Position numbers and translations under genes: made by a program. Below, in pieces: positions 51,669 to 61,300 of a stretch of DNA of 64,000 nt (within the stretch, counting starts at the first letter, position 1; the number at the start of each line of letters is the position of its first letter). Below the pieces are notes generated by a model. That model had not been told where the DNA came from, made no database searches, and saw nothing but the letters and a program-made list of their open reading frames with translations. The DNA comes from Halomonas alkalicola (lineage in GTDB: Bacteria; Pseudomonadota; Gammaproteobacteria; Pseudomonadales; Halomonadaceae): assembly GCF_030704205.1 (NCBI RefSeq), contig NZ_CP131913.1:2666001-2730000 (forward strand). Direction: 5' to 3'.

Positions 51669-54494
51669 TCATCGAGTGTCACTGATAATGCTCTCGATGG
51701 GTTCTGGCATGCCCAGTAAATAACCCTGCCCATAAGCTATCCCATAGTCTTGCAGTATGGGTAGCAGGGCCTCCTGGTTTACAAATTCAGCAATGGCCTG
51801 CTTGCCGAACCCGGCTGCAATATCGGCAATGGCCTTGACGATCACGCGGCTGTCGGCATTCACCGCCAGGTTGCGGATAAAACTGCCGTCGATCTTGATG
51901 TAGTCCACCGGAAGCTGGCCCAGGTAGTGGAAGCTGCTGAAGCCCACGCCGAAGTCATCCAGGGCCGTGCGGCAGCCGAGGTCCCGGATGCCCTGCAGTA
52001 CCCCTCGGGCCGTGGAGAAGTCGGTCACGGCGGCGGTCTCGGTGACCTCAAGGATCAGGTACTCGGGATCGGCGCCGCTGGCAGCAATCTCATCGGCCAG
52101 GTACTGGTTCAGCCCATCGTCATGCAGGGACTGCCCGGAGAGGTTCACCGCCAGGCTTACCCCCTGCTCCTGTACCCGGCTCAGGGCGCGAAGGCTGTGA
52201 CGCAGCACCCAGCGGTCCAGGGCGATGATCTGCCCGCTGCGCTCGGCTACCGGGATAAAGGTCGCCGGCGAGATAAGACCACCCTGGTCGTCGCGCATGC
52301 GCAGCAGCACCTCGTAGTGGCGCACGTCGCGATCCTCCAGGCGCACGATGGGCTGAACCATCAGCTCGAAGGCATCCTCCTCCAGGGCGCGGTGAACGCG
52401 CTCTTCCCAGTAGACCCTCTCCTGCAGCTCCTCACGGGCTCCCTGCGCCGTGGCCAGCAGGTGCCAGCGCTGGGTGCCCGAGGCCTTGGCCTTGTACATG
52501 GCCATGTCGGCGCTGGCCATCAGGTCGATGGGGTTGTCGGCATGTTCCGGGAAGAGCGCGATACCGCTGCTGGCCGAGACCCTATGCCGCCGCTCCGCGG
52601 CCACAAAGACGGTGCCCTCGAGGATCTGGCTGATCTGCTGGGCGATGCGTACGGCGAGATCGGCATCCGCTTCCCTTAGCAGCAGGGCGAACTCGTCGCC
52701 CCCCAGCCGGGCGATGACGCCCCGGTGGCCGAGTTCCTCGGTAAGCACGCGAGCCACCTTGCGCAGCAGCTGGTCGCCGGCCTGGTGGCCGCAGAGCTCG
52801 TTGACATCCTTGAACTGGTCCAGGTCCATCAGCAGCATTGCCCCGCTCAGCCCATGCTTGATCGCTGCGCCCAGAGCCTCCTGGAAATAGCGGCGGTTAT
52901 AGAGGCCGGTCAGGGGGTCGCGTTCGGCCAGCCAGGTCAGGCGTGCCTCGGCGGCCTTGCGCTCGGTGATATCCAGGCCGACCGAGATCCTCCCGGGCGC
53001 GGCCTCGTTACTCCCGGGGAGCGGGGCGTGGTACCAGGCGATGGTGTGCTGCTGGCCATCGGCGGTGACCAGCAGGCGCTCCTCCAGGTGCGGGGCGGCA
53101 AGGGGCGGGCCGGCGGGCGGCTGGCCCGGCGCGAAGACATCCTCGAACAGGCGATTCAGCAGTGTCTCCTCTTCGCTGCCCATGACCGTCAGCGCATAGT
53201 CGTTGACCAGGCCGATGCGGCCGCTGGCGTCCTGGGTCACGATGAAGACCCGGGCGGTATCCAGCAGGCTGCCGATGAAGTCGCGCTCCCTGGCCAGCTC
53301 CTCGACCCGCTCGGCGAGCTGCTCGCCTCGGGCCGAGACCTCCCGCTCCAGGGTCTCGAGCTGGTCGGCCAGTGCCAGGGTAGTGCCCTGCAGCACGTCG
53401 ATCTCGTCGGCCAGGAGGCGCCGGGGACGTGGAATGGCGGCCCTGGCCTCGGCGAAGCTCCCTTGGGCCAGGGTGGGCAGCACGCTGGCGATCCGCCGCA
53501 GCCGGGCCATGGGGCTGAGCAGAATGGCGAGCAGCAGAAGCTCCGCCACCAGCCAGCCGGCAAGGCCCACGGCGACCAGCACCCGGGTGTCATGGGCGAT
53601 GGCCTTGATCTGGGGGGTGATGTCAGAGGCGAGCAGGAAGTAGCCGACGCTGCGGCGGTCCTCGTCCTCGTCCATGCGAACCGCGCTGAGCTCGATGGTC
53701 TGGCCCGAGTGCTCCAGGCGCCGTGGCTGGCGCTCCAGATCTCGCACCGAGACCTGGGGGGCGGCACTGCGCAGGATCGGCAGGTAGGCTTCCTGGCGCG
53801 TCATGGCGATGAGCTGCCCGCGCCAGGCGGGAATCGCCCGCTCCTCGGGCAGTTCCGGGTCGGCCGAGCTTCCCACCACCAGCAGGGCCACGTCGCTCTC
53901 GGAGACCTGCTGAGCCTGGCGAGTGACGTCGGCCAGGGAGCGAGAGAGGATCACGGCGCCTGCGCTCACTCCCTCGACCAGCACCGGTACCGCAGCATAC
54001 TGGCGGCAGTCGCTGGAGCAGCGCAGGGCGGAGTGGGGCATCTCGTCGCGCAGCACGCGGCGCACCCACTCCTGGACGGGGCGCTCGTTGTGCAACTGCC
54101 CCTCGCCCCAGGCGGCCTGCTGGTTCGCGTCGATGTCGAAGACGAGGATCTCGTCGATCCCTGCCTCCAGCTGCAGCGTGGGCCACTGGGTCTCCAGCGA
54201 GTCGACCAGCAGCGCCGGCTGGCCGGCCTGGAGCGCCTCGCCCAGCCCCTGGCCCGAGGCCACCAGCGAGGCCAGCTGGCGCAACCCTTCCTCGGAGCGC
54301 TCCAGGGCCAGGCGGATCTCGCGGACCTGACGCTCACCGTGCTCGCCCCGGTTGGTCTCGAACTGGCGGGTCAGGTTGGTATGCACCAGCCAGGCGGAAA
54401 GCGCCACCAGCATTACCAGAAGCAGGCTGCTCAGGGCGAGGACTCGCCAGGTCAGGCTCAGGCGGCAGGGCTGGCGGTTGATGTTGGTCCGCAT
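51669..54494 (-). CDS. Membrane GGDEF-EAL c-di-GMP protein with PAS domain
   Basis: 941 residues: TM1 about 13-35, a periplasmic sensor region to about 275, TM2 about 285-308, a HAMP-like linker and coiled coil, PAS about 355-475 (LLDTARVFIVTQDASGRIGLVNDYAL), GGDEF with an intact active site at 598-602 (RLGGDEFALLL), and EAL with Glu728 (YEVLLRM), NLSGQSL, EVTET, LDDFGVGFSS and KIDGSFI. Both cyclase and phosphodiesterase signatures look functional, although AEFVNQE deviates from the usual loop. No RxxD inhibitory site precedes GGDEF. It is preceded by a PstS-like and a porin gene, which may feed its periplasmic sensor. Confidence 0.92.
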   Translation of the reverse strand: MRTNINRQPCRLSLTWRVLALSSLLLVMLVALSAWLVHTNLTRQFETNRGEHGERQVREIRLALERSEEGLRQLASLVASGQGLGEALQAGQPALLVDSLETQWPTLQLEAGIDEILVFDIDANQQAAWGEGQLHNERPVQEWVRRVLRDEMPHSALRCSSDCRQYAAVPVLVEGVSAGAVILSRSLADVTRQAQQVSESDVALLVVGSSADPELPEERAIPAWRGQLIAMTRQEAYLPILRSAAPQVSVRDLERQPRRLEHSGQTIELSAVRMDEDEDRRSVGYFLLASDITPQIKAIAHDTRVLVAVGLAGWLVAELLLLAILLSPMARLRRIASVLPTLAQGSFAEARAAIPRPRRLLADEIDVLQGTTLALADQLETLEREVSARGEQLAERVEELARERDFIGSLLDTARVFIVTQDASGRIGLVNDYALTVMGSEEETLLNRLFEDVFAPGQPPAGPPLAAPHLEERLLVTADGQQHTIAWYHAPLPGSNEAAPGRISVGLDITERKAAEARLTWLAERDPLTGLYNRRYFQEALGAAIKHGLSGAMLLMDLDQFKDVNELCGHQAGDQLLRKVARVLTEELGHRGVIARLGGDEFALLLREADADLAVRIAQQISQILEGTVFVAAERRHRVSASSGIALFPEHADNPIDLMASADMAMYKAKASGTQRWHLLATAQGAREELQERVYWEERVHRALEEDAFELMVQPIVRLEDRDVRHYEVLLRMRDDQGGLISPATFIPVAERSGQIIALDRWVLRHSLRALSRVQEQGVSLAVNLSGQSLHDDGLNQYLADEIAASGADPEYLILEVTETAAVTDFSTARGVLQGIRDLGCRTALDDFGVGFSSFHYLGQLPVDYIKIDGSFIRNLAVNADSRVIVKAIADIAAGFGKQAIAEFVNQEALLPILQDYGIAYGQGYLLGMPEPIESIISDTR

Positions 54495-54511
54495 GCGTAG
54501 CCTCGGGCCGG

Positions 54512-55083
54512 TCAGAAGCGCAGCGAGAGCTGGAACAGCAACATGTTCCAGCGACGGCTGGTTTCTGCCGGGTCCGGGTTGTCCTGTGTGGGAAGCCAGC
54601 CAGTGCCATCGATATGGTGGTACTCGGCAGCGAGCAGGACACGCGGATTGACGGTCCACTGAAGGCCCAGGGTGTAGTCCTCCGCGAACTGGCTATGGGC
54701 GGGGCCGGCGCCGCTAGCCTCATAGGCAGAGCCTGAGCGATCGTCGCGGTTGTTGATCAGGCTGTCGTAGCGAACCAGCCACTGCCATCCCCGCCGGCGC
54801 GCCGGCTGAGCACCTGGGCGGCGATCAACACGTCCTGATGGGGGCGGAAGGAGGCGTTGGCGCCGATCTCGGTGTACTTCAGGCTGCCGCCGCCGCTGCT
54901 GCTCGGGCCGAAGAAGTCATTGCGATCGGTGATCACCAGCGCCTGGCTGAGGAAACCGTGCAACTGCAGGGTATCCAGCATGCTGCTGTCTGCCGCAGCC
55001 GGAGCGTTGCCGCCCAGCAGCAGGGCGGCCAGCGCCAGTCGGGCACGGCGCTCACTCCACCGAAATGACTTGGACACGATCAT
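54512..55083 (-). pseudogene. Porin-like outer-membrane protein with a large internal deletion
   Basis: The N-terminal part (54757-55083) has a signal peptide (LALAALLLGGNAPAAA), then LQLHGFLSQALVITDRNDFFG and a first strand, reaching VLSRRAG. The sequence then jumps, in another frame, to the barrel end WLVRYDSLINNRDDRSG... LGLQWTVNPRVLLAAEY... MLLFQLSLRF, with the terminal Phe typical of porins. Several hundred bases of barrel are missing near 54775. It overlaps the PstS-like gene by 32 bp and lies 17 bp before the GGDEF-EAL gene. Confidence 0.82.
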
Positions 55084-55483
55084 CCAGATACTCCCTTTCC
55101 AGATAGCCCAGGGCGCCGGGGGTGTTGGCGATGCGGTCGAGCATCTCGGCCTGGGAGAAGACTCGCGTGGGGGCCTGCCCGGTGCCGGAAAACACCATGC
55201 GGTCCCAGGCCAGCTGAAGCTGGTGCGGATAGACGGCCAGGCGCTCCTTCACGAAGCGCCCGTGTACAGGATCATTGTTGCTGAGTACATGGACCCTCAC
55301 CGCCTGGCCATCCGGCCAGGTGCGTTGCCGCATGGCGAAGATGGCGCGGGTGGTATCGCGGGTCAGGTGGACGGTCCGCACATCCGGGTGGGCCACCAGG
55401 ACCGGGCTCTCGTCGGCAGCTGCCAGGGAGGGCCAGCACAGCGCGAGCAGGGCCGCCAGCAGGCCATGCCTCAGCCACGCCAC
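55052..55483 (-). CDS. PstS-like periplasmic phosphate-binding-family protein
   Basis: 143 residues with a Sec signal peptide (MAWLRHGLLAALLALCWPSLAAA). Only the second-lobe pattern of phosphate-binding proteins remains: LTRDTTRAIFAMRQRTWPDGQAVRVHVL, HGRFVKERLA, MLDRIANTPGALGYLEREYLDD. Such short PstS-like proteins often precede porin and GGDEF-EAL genes and are thought to act as sensors. Start of a three-gene operon. Confidence 0.85.
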   Translation of the reverse strand: MAWLRHGLLAALLALCWPSLAAADESPVLVAHPDVRTVHLTRDTTRAIFAMRQRTWPDGQAVRVHVLSNNDPVHGRFVKERLAVYPHQLQLAWDRMVFSGTGQAPTRVFSQAEMLDRIANTPGALGYLEREYLDDRVQVISVE

Positions 55484-55773
55484 CGGAAGGCCCCTTGACG
55501 GCTGGACAGGCGCTCTGACGCCACCGCTGGAGGTGACAGGATGGAGATAAGCTCTGCGTATCGGTTCCCCGTGAATGATTCGCTGCAGCCTCGGGCTTCG
55601 TCTTGCGCGTCGCTCCGGGCGAGGACCTTCTCTCCTGCATACGATGTGGCCATCTGGTTATGGTGTCGGCAGCCGCCGCCCCTTGCCCCGGCGACTGTGC
55701 TGATGCGGCCATCTTTGGATACGCTACATCATTGGAAGGCAATGTAAAGCGAGGATCTCAACGCGTAACGAAT

Positions 55774-55795
55774 TCCGGCGGCAATCGCCGCCGGA
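55774..55795 (-). terminator. Hairpin after nhaD
   Basis: TCCGGCGGC / GCCGCCGGA with an AATC loop, 26 bp beyond the nhaD stop. No clear T-run on the minus strand. Confidence 0.5.
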
Positions 55796-55821
55796 GAGTG
55801 GGTGAAGTCACCAGGAATCGA

Positions 55822-57306
55822 TCAGTTGAAAACGGTAAAGCTGTGGGCGTTGAGCCAGAGGTGGGTGGCCACGCTGGCGGCGTAGCCGACGGCGATGACC
55901 GGCGCCCAGCGCAGGTGGCCCATGAAGGTGTAGTTGCCCCGGGCCTGACCCATCAGGGCAACGCCGGCGGCGGAGCCGATGGAGAGCAGGCTGCCGCCGA
56001 CGCCGGCGGTCAGGGTGATCAGCAGCCAGTGGCCGTGAGACATCTCGGGCTGCATGGTCAGCACCGCGAACATCACCGGGATGTTGTCCACCACCGCCGA
56101 AATCACGCCCAGGGCGATATTGGCCCAGGTGGCGCCCAGGTTCCCGTACAGTGCTTCCGATACCATCGTCAGGTAGCCCATGAAGCCGAGTCCGCCGACG
56201 CACATCACCACGCCGTAGAAGAACAGCAGAGTATCCCACTCGGCGCGGGCCACGCGGTTGAAGACGTCGAAGGGCCCCACGCTGCCGAGCTGGGCCAGCT
56301 TCTTGTCGTCGCCGCGCTGGGTATAGCGGGTGCGCTTCTTCTCCAGCGAGCGCGGCAGGGTGCGGCGCAGGAAATAGCCGAAGAACTGCAGGTAGCCCAG
56401 ACCGGTCATCATGCCCAGTACCGGCGGCAGGTTCAGCAGGGTGTGACAGGCCACGGCGGTGGCCACGGTGAGCAGGAACAGCGCGATGATGCGCCGCGCA
56501 CCGCGCTTCAGCCAGACATCCTCCTGGACGCTGTCGGGCTTGCGGTTCTTGATGAAGGCGCTCATCACTACCGCCGGGATCAGGAAGTTGACCAGCGAGG
56601 GCACCAGCAGAACGAAGAATTCGTGGAACGCCAGCATGCCGGCCTGCCACACCATCAGGGTGGTGATGTCGCCGAAGGGGCTGAAGGCGCCCCCGGCGTT
56701 GGCCGCCACCACGATATTGATGCAGCAGAGGTTGATGAAGCGCTTGTCGCCCTCGGCGACCTTGGTCACCACGGCGCACATCAGCAGCGCCGTGGTCAGG
56801 TTGTCGGCGATGGGGGAGATCAGGAAGGCCAGCACGCCGGTGATCCAGAACAGCTGGCGGTAGCTGAAGCCCTTGCGCACCATCCAGGAGCGCAGCGCGT
56901 CGAAGACGCGGCGCTCCTCCATGGCGTTGATGTAGGTCATCGCCACCAGCAGGAAGAGCATCAGCTCGGTGAACTCGAGCAGGGTCTCGCGGAAGGCGTG
57001 CTCGGCCTCGTTCGGCATGCCCGACTGCACATAGACCCAGCCGATCAGGGCCCAGATGATGCCGGCGGCGACCAGTACCGGCTTGGACTTGCGCATGTGC
57101 AGCTTCTCCTCGCCCATAACGAGGGCATAGGCGAGGACGAAGATACTCACGGCCAGCACGCCGACCAGGGAGCCGGTCATGTCCAGCTCGCCGGTCACCG
57201 CATGGGCGGCGGGGCTGAACAGCAGGGCGAAACAAGCGAATACGAGAAGGCTCGACCACCAGGCGGAGCGCCGGGGCCGTGAGGCGATGCCATCGATTGT
57301 GTGCAT
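55822..57306 (-). CDS. nhaD: Na+/H+ antiporter NhaD
   Basis: 494 residues with about twelve membrane helices and an N-terminal signal-like segment (LLVFACFALLFSPAAHA). Typical NhaD segments are LFLLVAMTYINAMEERRVFDALRSWMV, FLISPIADNLTTALLMCAVV, NIVVAANAGGAFSPFGDITTLMVWQAG and VVDNIPVMFAVLTMQP. It exchanges Na+ (or Li+) for H+ at alkaline pH, in line with a halophilic host. Monocistronic; an IS5-type element lies upstream of its promoter region. Confidence 0.96.
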   Translation of the reverse strand: MHTIDGIASRPRRSAWWSSLLVFACFALLFSPAAHAVTGELDMTGSLVGVLAVSIFVLAYALVMGEEKLHMRKSKPVLVAAGIIWALIGWVYVQSGMPNEAEHAFRETLLEFTELMLFLLVAMTYINAMEERRVFDALRSWMVRKGFSYRQLFWITGVLAFLISPIADNLTTALLMCAVVTKVAEGDKRFINLCCINIVVAANAGGAFSPFGDITTLMVWQAGMLAFHEFFVLLVPSLVNFLIPAVVMSAFIKNRKPDSVQEDVWLKRGARRIIALFLLTVATAVACHTLLNLPPVLGMMTGLGYLQFFGYFLRRTLPRSLEKKRTRYTQRGDDKKLAQLGSVGPFDVFNRVARAEWDTLLFFYGVVMCVGGLGFMGYLTMVSEALYGNLGATWANIALGVISAVVDNIPVMFAVLTMQPEMSHGHWLLITLTAGVGGSLLSIGSAAGVALMGQARGNYTFMGHLRWAPVIAVGYAASVATHLWLNAHSFTVFN

Positions 57307-57438
57307 GGTTGCAGTGTCCCGAGGAAGGGGTTGCGGGGAGGGGGTAATAAGCGCGCCGATTCTAGCATGTGATGATGCGGTGCAATACGGCGGGAGGCCC
57401 CGTCACAGAGGCGTTTCGCATGCTTTTTTTGCATGCTA

Positions 57439-58272
57439 GGGTGCGTTAACAATTGCCGATGGAGATCGGGCTGATTTAGAATATCAGCATTTTTCGGTGA
57501 TCTATGCCTCGGCTAATGCTACGTGATGACCAATGGGAGCGCATCGAGCACATGCTCCCCGGCAAAGCTTCAGATCGCGGGGTGACGGCCAAGGACAATC
57601 GCTTGTTCGTGGAAGCCGTCCTGTGGATCGCCCGGACAGGCGCTCCCTGGCGTGATCTGCCCGACGCCTTCGGTCGCTGGCACACTGTCTACATGCGCTA
57701 TAACCGGTGGTCTAAGAAGGGGGTCTGGCAGCAGGTTATCGACACATTAGCCGATGATCCCGACATGGAGCAGCTGATGATAGATGGCAGTATCGTCAAA
57801 GTTCATCAGCATGGGGCGGCAAAAAAAAAACGGCTCAGAGCACCGAAGCCATGGGGAAATCGCGTGGGGGATTGAGCACCAAGATCCACGCGGCGGTCGA
57901 TGCCCTCGGCAACCCGGTACGGCTAATCCTCACACCGGGCCAAGCGTCTGAGTACGGAGCCGCCCCAGCGTTACTGGCGGGCTTTTCTCCAGCGGCGGTG
58001 CTTGGCGACAAGGGGTATGATTCCACCGCTTTGAGGGACATCATTCGAGCGGTGGGCGCCGAGCCGGTGATTCCGCCGAGAAAGAATCGCTTGGAATGCC
58101 CCGAGATAGATTGGCACTGTTACAAGGATCGCAACCTGGTAGAAAGGTTCTTCCAGAAAATCAAGCAGTTCAGGCGGCTGGCAACACGCTATGAGCGACT
58201 GGCGAGAAACTACCAGTCGCTACTCAACCTTGTATCCGCCGTCATATGGCTGGCCTAATTGTTAACGCTCCC
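57439..58272 (+). mobile_element. IS5-family (IS427-like) insertion sequence
   Basis: An 834-bp element with inverted ends GGG(T/A)GCGTTAACAATT, flanked by the dinucleotide TA on both sides (57437-57438, 58273-58274). Size, TA duplication and two-frame transposase fit the IS427 subgroup. It sits 132 bp upstream of nhaD and just beyond the end of the AsmA-like gene. Confidence 0.9.
57504..58258 (+). CDS. IS5-family transposase in two frames joined by -1 slippage at A10
   Basis: Frame 1 (57504-57875) begins MPRLMLRDDQWERIEHMLPG and contains MIDGSIVKVHQHGAAKKK. Frame 2 (to 58258) carries GLSTKIHAAVDALGNPVRLILTPGQASEY, LGDKGYDS (catalytic Asp) and YKDRNLVERFFQKIKQFRRLATRYE (catalytic Glu). They overlap at ten consecutive A residues (57821-57830). 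A -1 shift there gives one typical transposase of about 250 residues. Such A-run recoding is standard in this IS group, so the element is probably intact. Confidence 0.9.
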
Positions 58273-58333
58273 TAACGACCTTCTTCAGGACCTTTGTTCA
58301 TGCAGCCCGCGACCGAGCGCGAAGACCTCCGCC

Positions 58334-61300
58334 TCAACGTGGCGTCAGGGCCTCCCGGAACGCCTCCGGGGAGGTCTCCTCCAGCTCCTCTCGACCCTGC
58401 TCCCCGAACCAGCGGCGCGGCTGCCAGAAGCGCAGCGTTCGTTCGCCCTCCTGGAGGGCGACGCCAACGGCGAGTCGTCCCAGCCTGGCGTAGAGCTGGC
58501 CGTCCAGGCGCTCGTCGCGAAAGGCGAGCGCGGCCAGCAGGGCGAGCGGCCCTCCCTCCAGCCGTGCCTCATCCAGGTAGATGCCGTCGGCGGCCATGGT
58601 CAGCCGAGCCTCGCCCTGGATATCGCGCACGGTCAGCAGGCGTCCCAGCCAGTCGCGCTCCCGGGCGCCCGCCAGGAAGAGCCGCGCCAGCAGGCCGCTG
58701 TCGCGCATGGCGAGGCCCAGCCGGGCATCGACCTCCAGCGGTTCCGCCCAGGTAAGACGGCCCTCCTCGAGGGAGAGCCGGGTCCACCAGCCGGCCTCGC
58801 CCTGGCCGTCGGCATCCCGGCGGGTGACGTTGTCCAGGCGCAGCAGGGATCCCGAGGCATCGAACCGCCGTTCGGCCAGGTCGCCCTCGCGCAGGCGTGC
58901 CTCGAGGCGCAGGTCGCCCGTCAACCGCTGGCTGGCCAGGCGCAGCTCGGTGCCGAAGGCCTGCAGCACCAGGTCGCCGTGGGCGCCCAGGCCCTCCATC
59001 GCCAGCGCCGCCTCCAGGCTGGCGCGCCCGCCCAGCAGCTCCACGCCTGCCGCCTCCGGCAGGTAGGCGTTGTAGAGGGCGAGGTCCGGCACCTCGACGA
59101 TGGGCAGTGCCACCCGGGTGGTGAAGGCGCCGATGTCGAGCCGCTCGGGGTCCGTGGAGAAGTGGGGCGTGGCGGTCTCCAGGGTCAGGTGGCGCCCGGC
59201 CAGCCAGGTGCGCTCCTGCTCGGCCTCGCGGCGCAGGGCGAAGCGCGGCAGCGAGAGCGTCAGCCGGGCGCCGGGGCTTTCTGCCTCGCCCTCCAGGCGC
59301 GCGTCGAGTTCGCCGCGCCCCACCGCCCGGTAGTCGAGGAAGCCCACCGCGAGGTCGTCGGCATCCACCCGCAGGTGGCTCGGCGCCAGCAGCTGCTCGC
59401 CTGCCAGGTGCAGATCGGCCGCCAGCCGGCCGCTGCCGCGCAGGATGAGGCCGTGCTCCCGGGGCAGGAAGGCGTCCAGGAACCCCAGGCGGTCGACCAT
59501 GCCCTCCAGAACCAGCCGCCCGCGCCGCGCGCTGGGCTGATCCAGCCGGGTGAAGCGTGCCTCCCGGGCCACCAGCACGCTGCCCAGCCGCTGTTCCTCG
59601 TCGGCATTGGCGGCCGCGGCGGAGAGCGTCAGCCGGCTGCCGGAGAGGTCGAACTCGCTGCCGTCCAGGCTGGCCTGGCCCAGGGCCAGTTCGAGGGTCA
59701 TCTCGCCGGAGACCTCCTCGCCGAGCAGCCGGCCGCTGATTCGGCGACCGCTGAGCCATGCCTCGCCGCGGATGCGCTCCTCCTCGAGCATCAGGCGGCC
59801 CCGGCTGTCGGCCCGGCCGCCGCTGAGTGCGAAGGGGGCGCCTTCGGGAAGATAGGGCGAGAGCACGGCCACGTCCGCCAGGCTGGCGCCCTCCCAGGCG
59901 AGCGCGGCCCGCTCGGGCAGCGGCGAGCTGCCTGCCTCCGGCGGGTGGCCCTCGGCCGCCAGGGTCAGGCGGGCGCCCTCCAGCAGGCGCGCGCCATCAG
60001 CGTGGCGGATCATCCCGGCCTCCTCCAGGCGCAGGTCCAGGCGCAGCGGCAGGGTGTCGGTGTCGCGCCACTCGGCGACGAGGCGACCGCGGCCCTCGGC
60101 GCGGGCGTGGGGCAGGCTCACCCCGAGCGCATCGCTGGCCACCTCCAGCCGGCTGCCGGCATCGACCCGGCCATCCATCAGCCGCGCCCTGGCGCGCACC
60201 TCGCCGCCCCCGCTCAGGGCGATGCCGCTTCCGTCGAACAGCCCCGTCAGGAAGGGGTCGAGAAATCCCAGCCGGTCGAGGCGGCCGGACAGCGCCAGCT
60301 CGCCGTCCAGCGGCGGCTGCGGCTGGTCGCGCAGGGTGTCCAGCGGCACCCGGGACGCGAGCCGGGCGGTCTCCAGGGTCAGGTCCAGGCCCAGGGCGTC
60401 GGCGCGCTCGTCGCCGGCGACGTCGAGCCGCAGGCGGGTGCCGGAGAGATCCAGTCGTCGCGCCTCCGGGTCGAGGCCAGGCAGCGCCAGGTCGAGGCGC
60501 AGGTCGCCCCGCAGCGGCTGCCCCTGAAGGGTCAGGGAGACCCGTTCGCCGGCCAGGGTGAAGGCGCCGGAGAGCTCTCCCGCCCGGTAGTCCAGCCGGC
60601 CGTCGAGGGCGGCGCGTCCGCTCTGCAGGGCCACCGGGGCGTGTTCCGGCAGGAAACGCGCCAGGGCGCGAACATCGGGCACCGTGGCCGCTTGCCAGCT
60701 CAGCCGCGCCTCGTCGGGCGGTGCTGGTGAGGCGGCCAGGTCCGTGGGCAGCGACGCCTCGAGTTCGAATCGCCGACCCGTCAGCAGCGGTGCCGGCTCC
60801 TCGCCCTGATGCATCGCCAGCTGCTCCAGGGTCACCGCCAGCCGGCCGGCCGCTGCATCCCCCGAAGCCGTGGCCTCCTCGTCGACGCTGGCCGTCACGC
60901 GGCCGGCACCGCTCAGACGATAGGCCTCGCCGGGGACCACCCAGGCCGGTGTGGCGTCATCCTGGCGGCGGCCCGCCAGCAGGGCGGTCTCGTCCAGAGT
61001 GACGCCGAGTTCTGCGGCGTCAAGCACCAGGCGGCTGCCGGGGGCAAGCACGCCCCGTTCCAGGGAGAGCGCGCCCTCGAGGCTGCCGCGTCCGGTCAGG
61101 CCCAGCCAGCCCAGCTCCGCCAGATAGGGATTGAAGAGGTCCCAGGCGTCGGCGCGGGCCGCCAGGGTGAGGTCGCCGGAGAGGAAGCGCAGCGCGGCCT
61201 GGCCGGGATGGGCCGCGGGATCGAAGGGCGCCGCGCTGAGGTCGGCGGCGAGGGCAATCTCCTCGGCCAGGGGCATTCCGTCCCGAGCCAGGGTGGCCTG

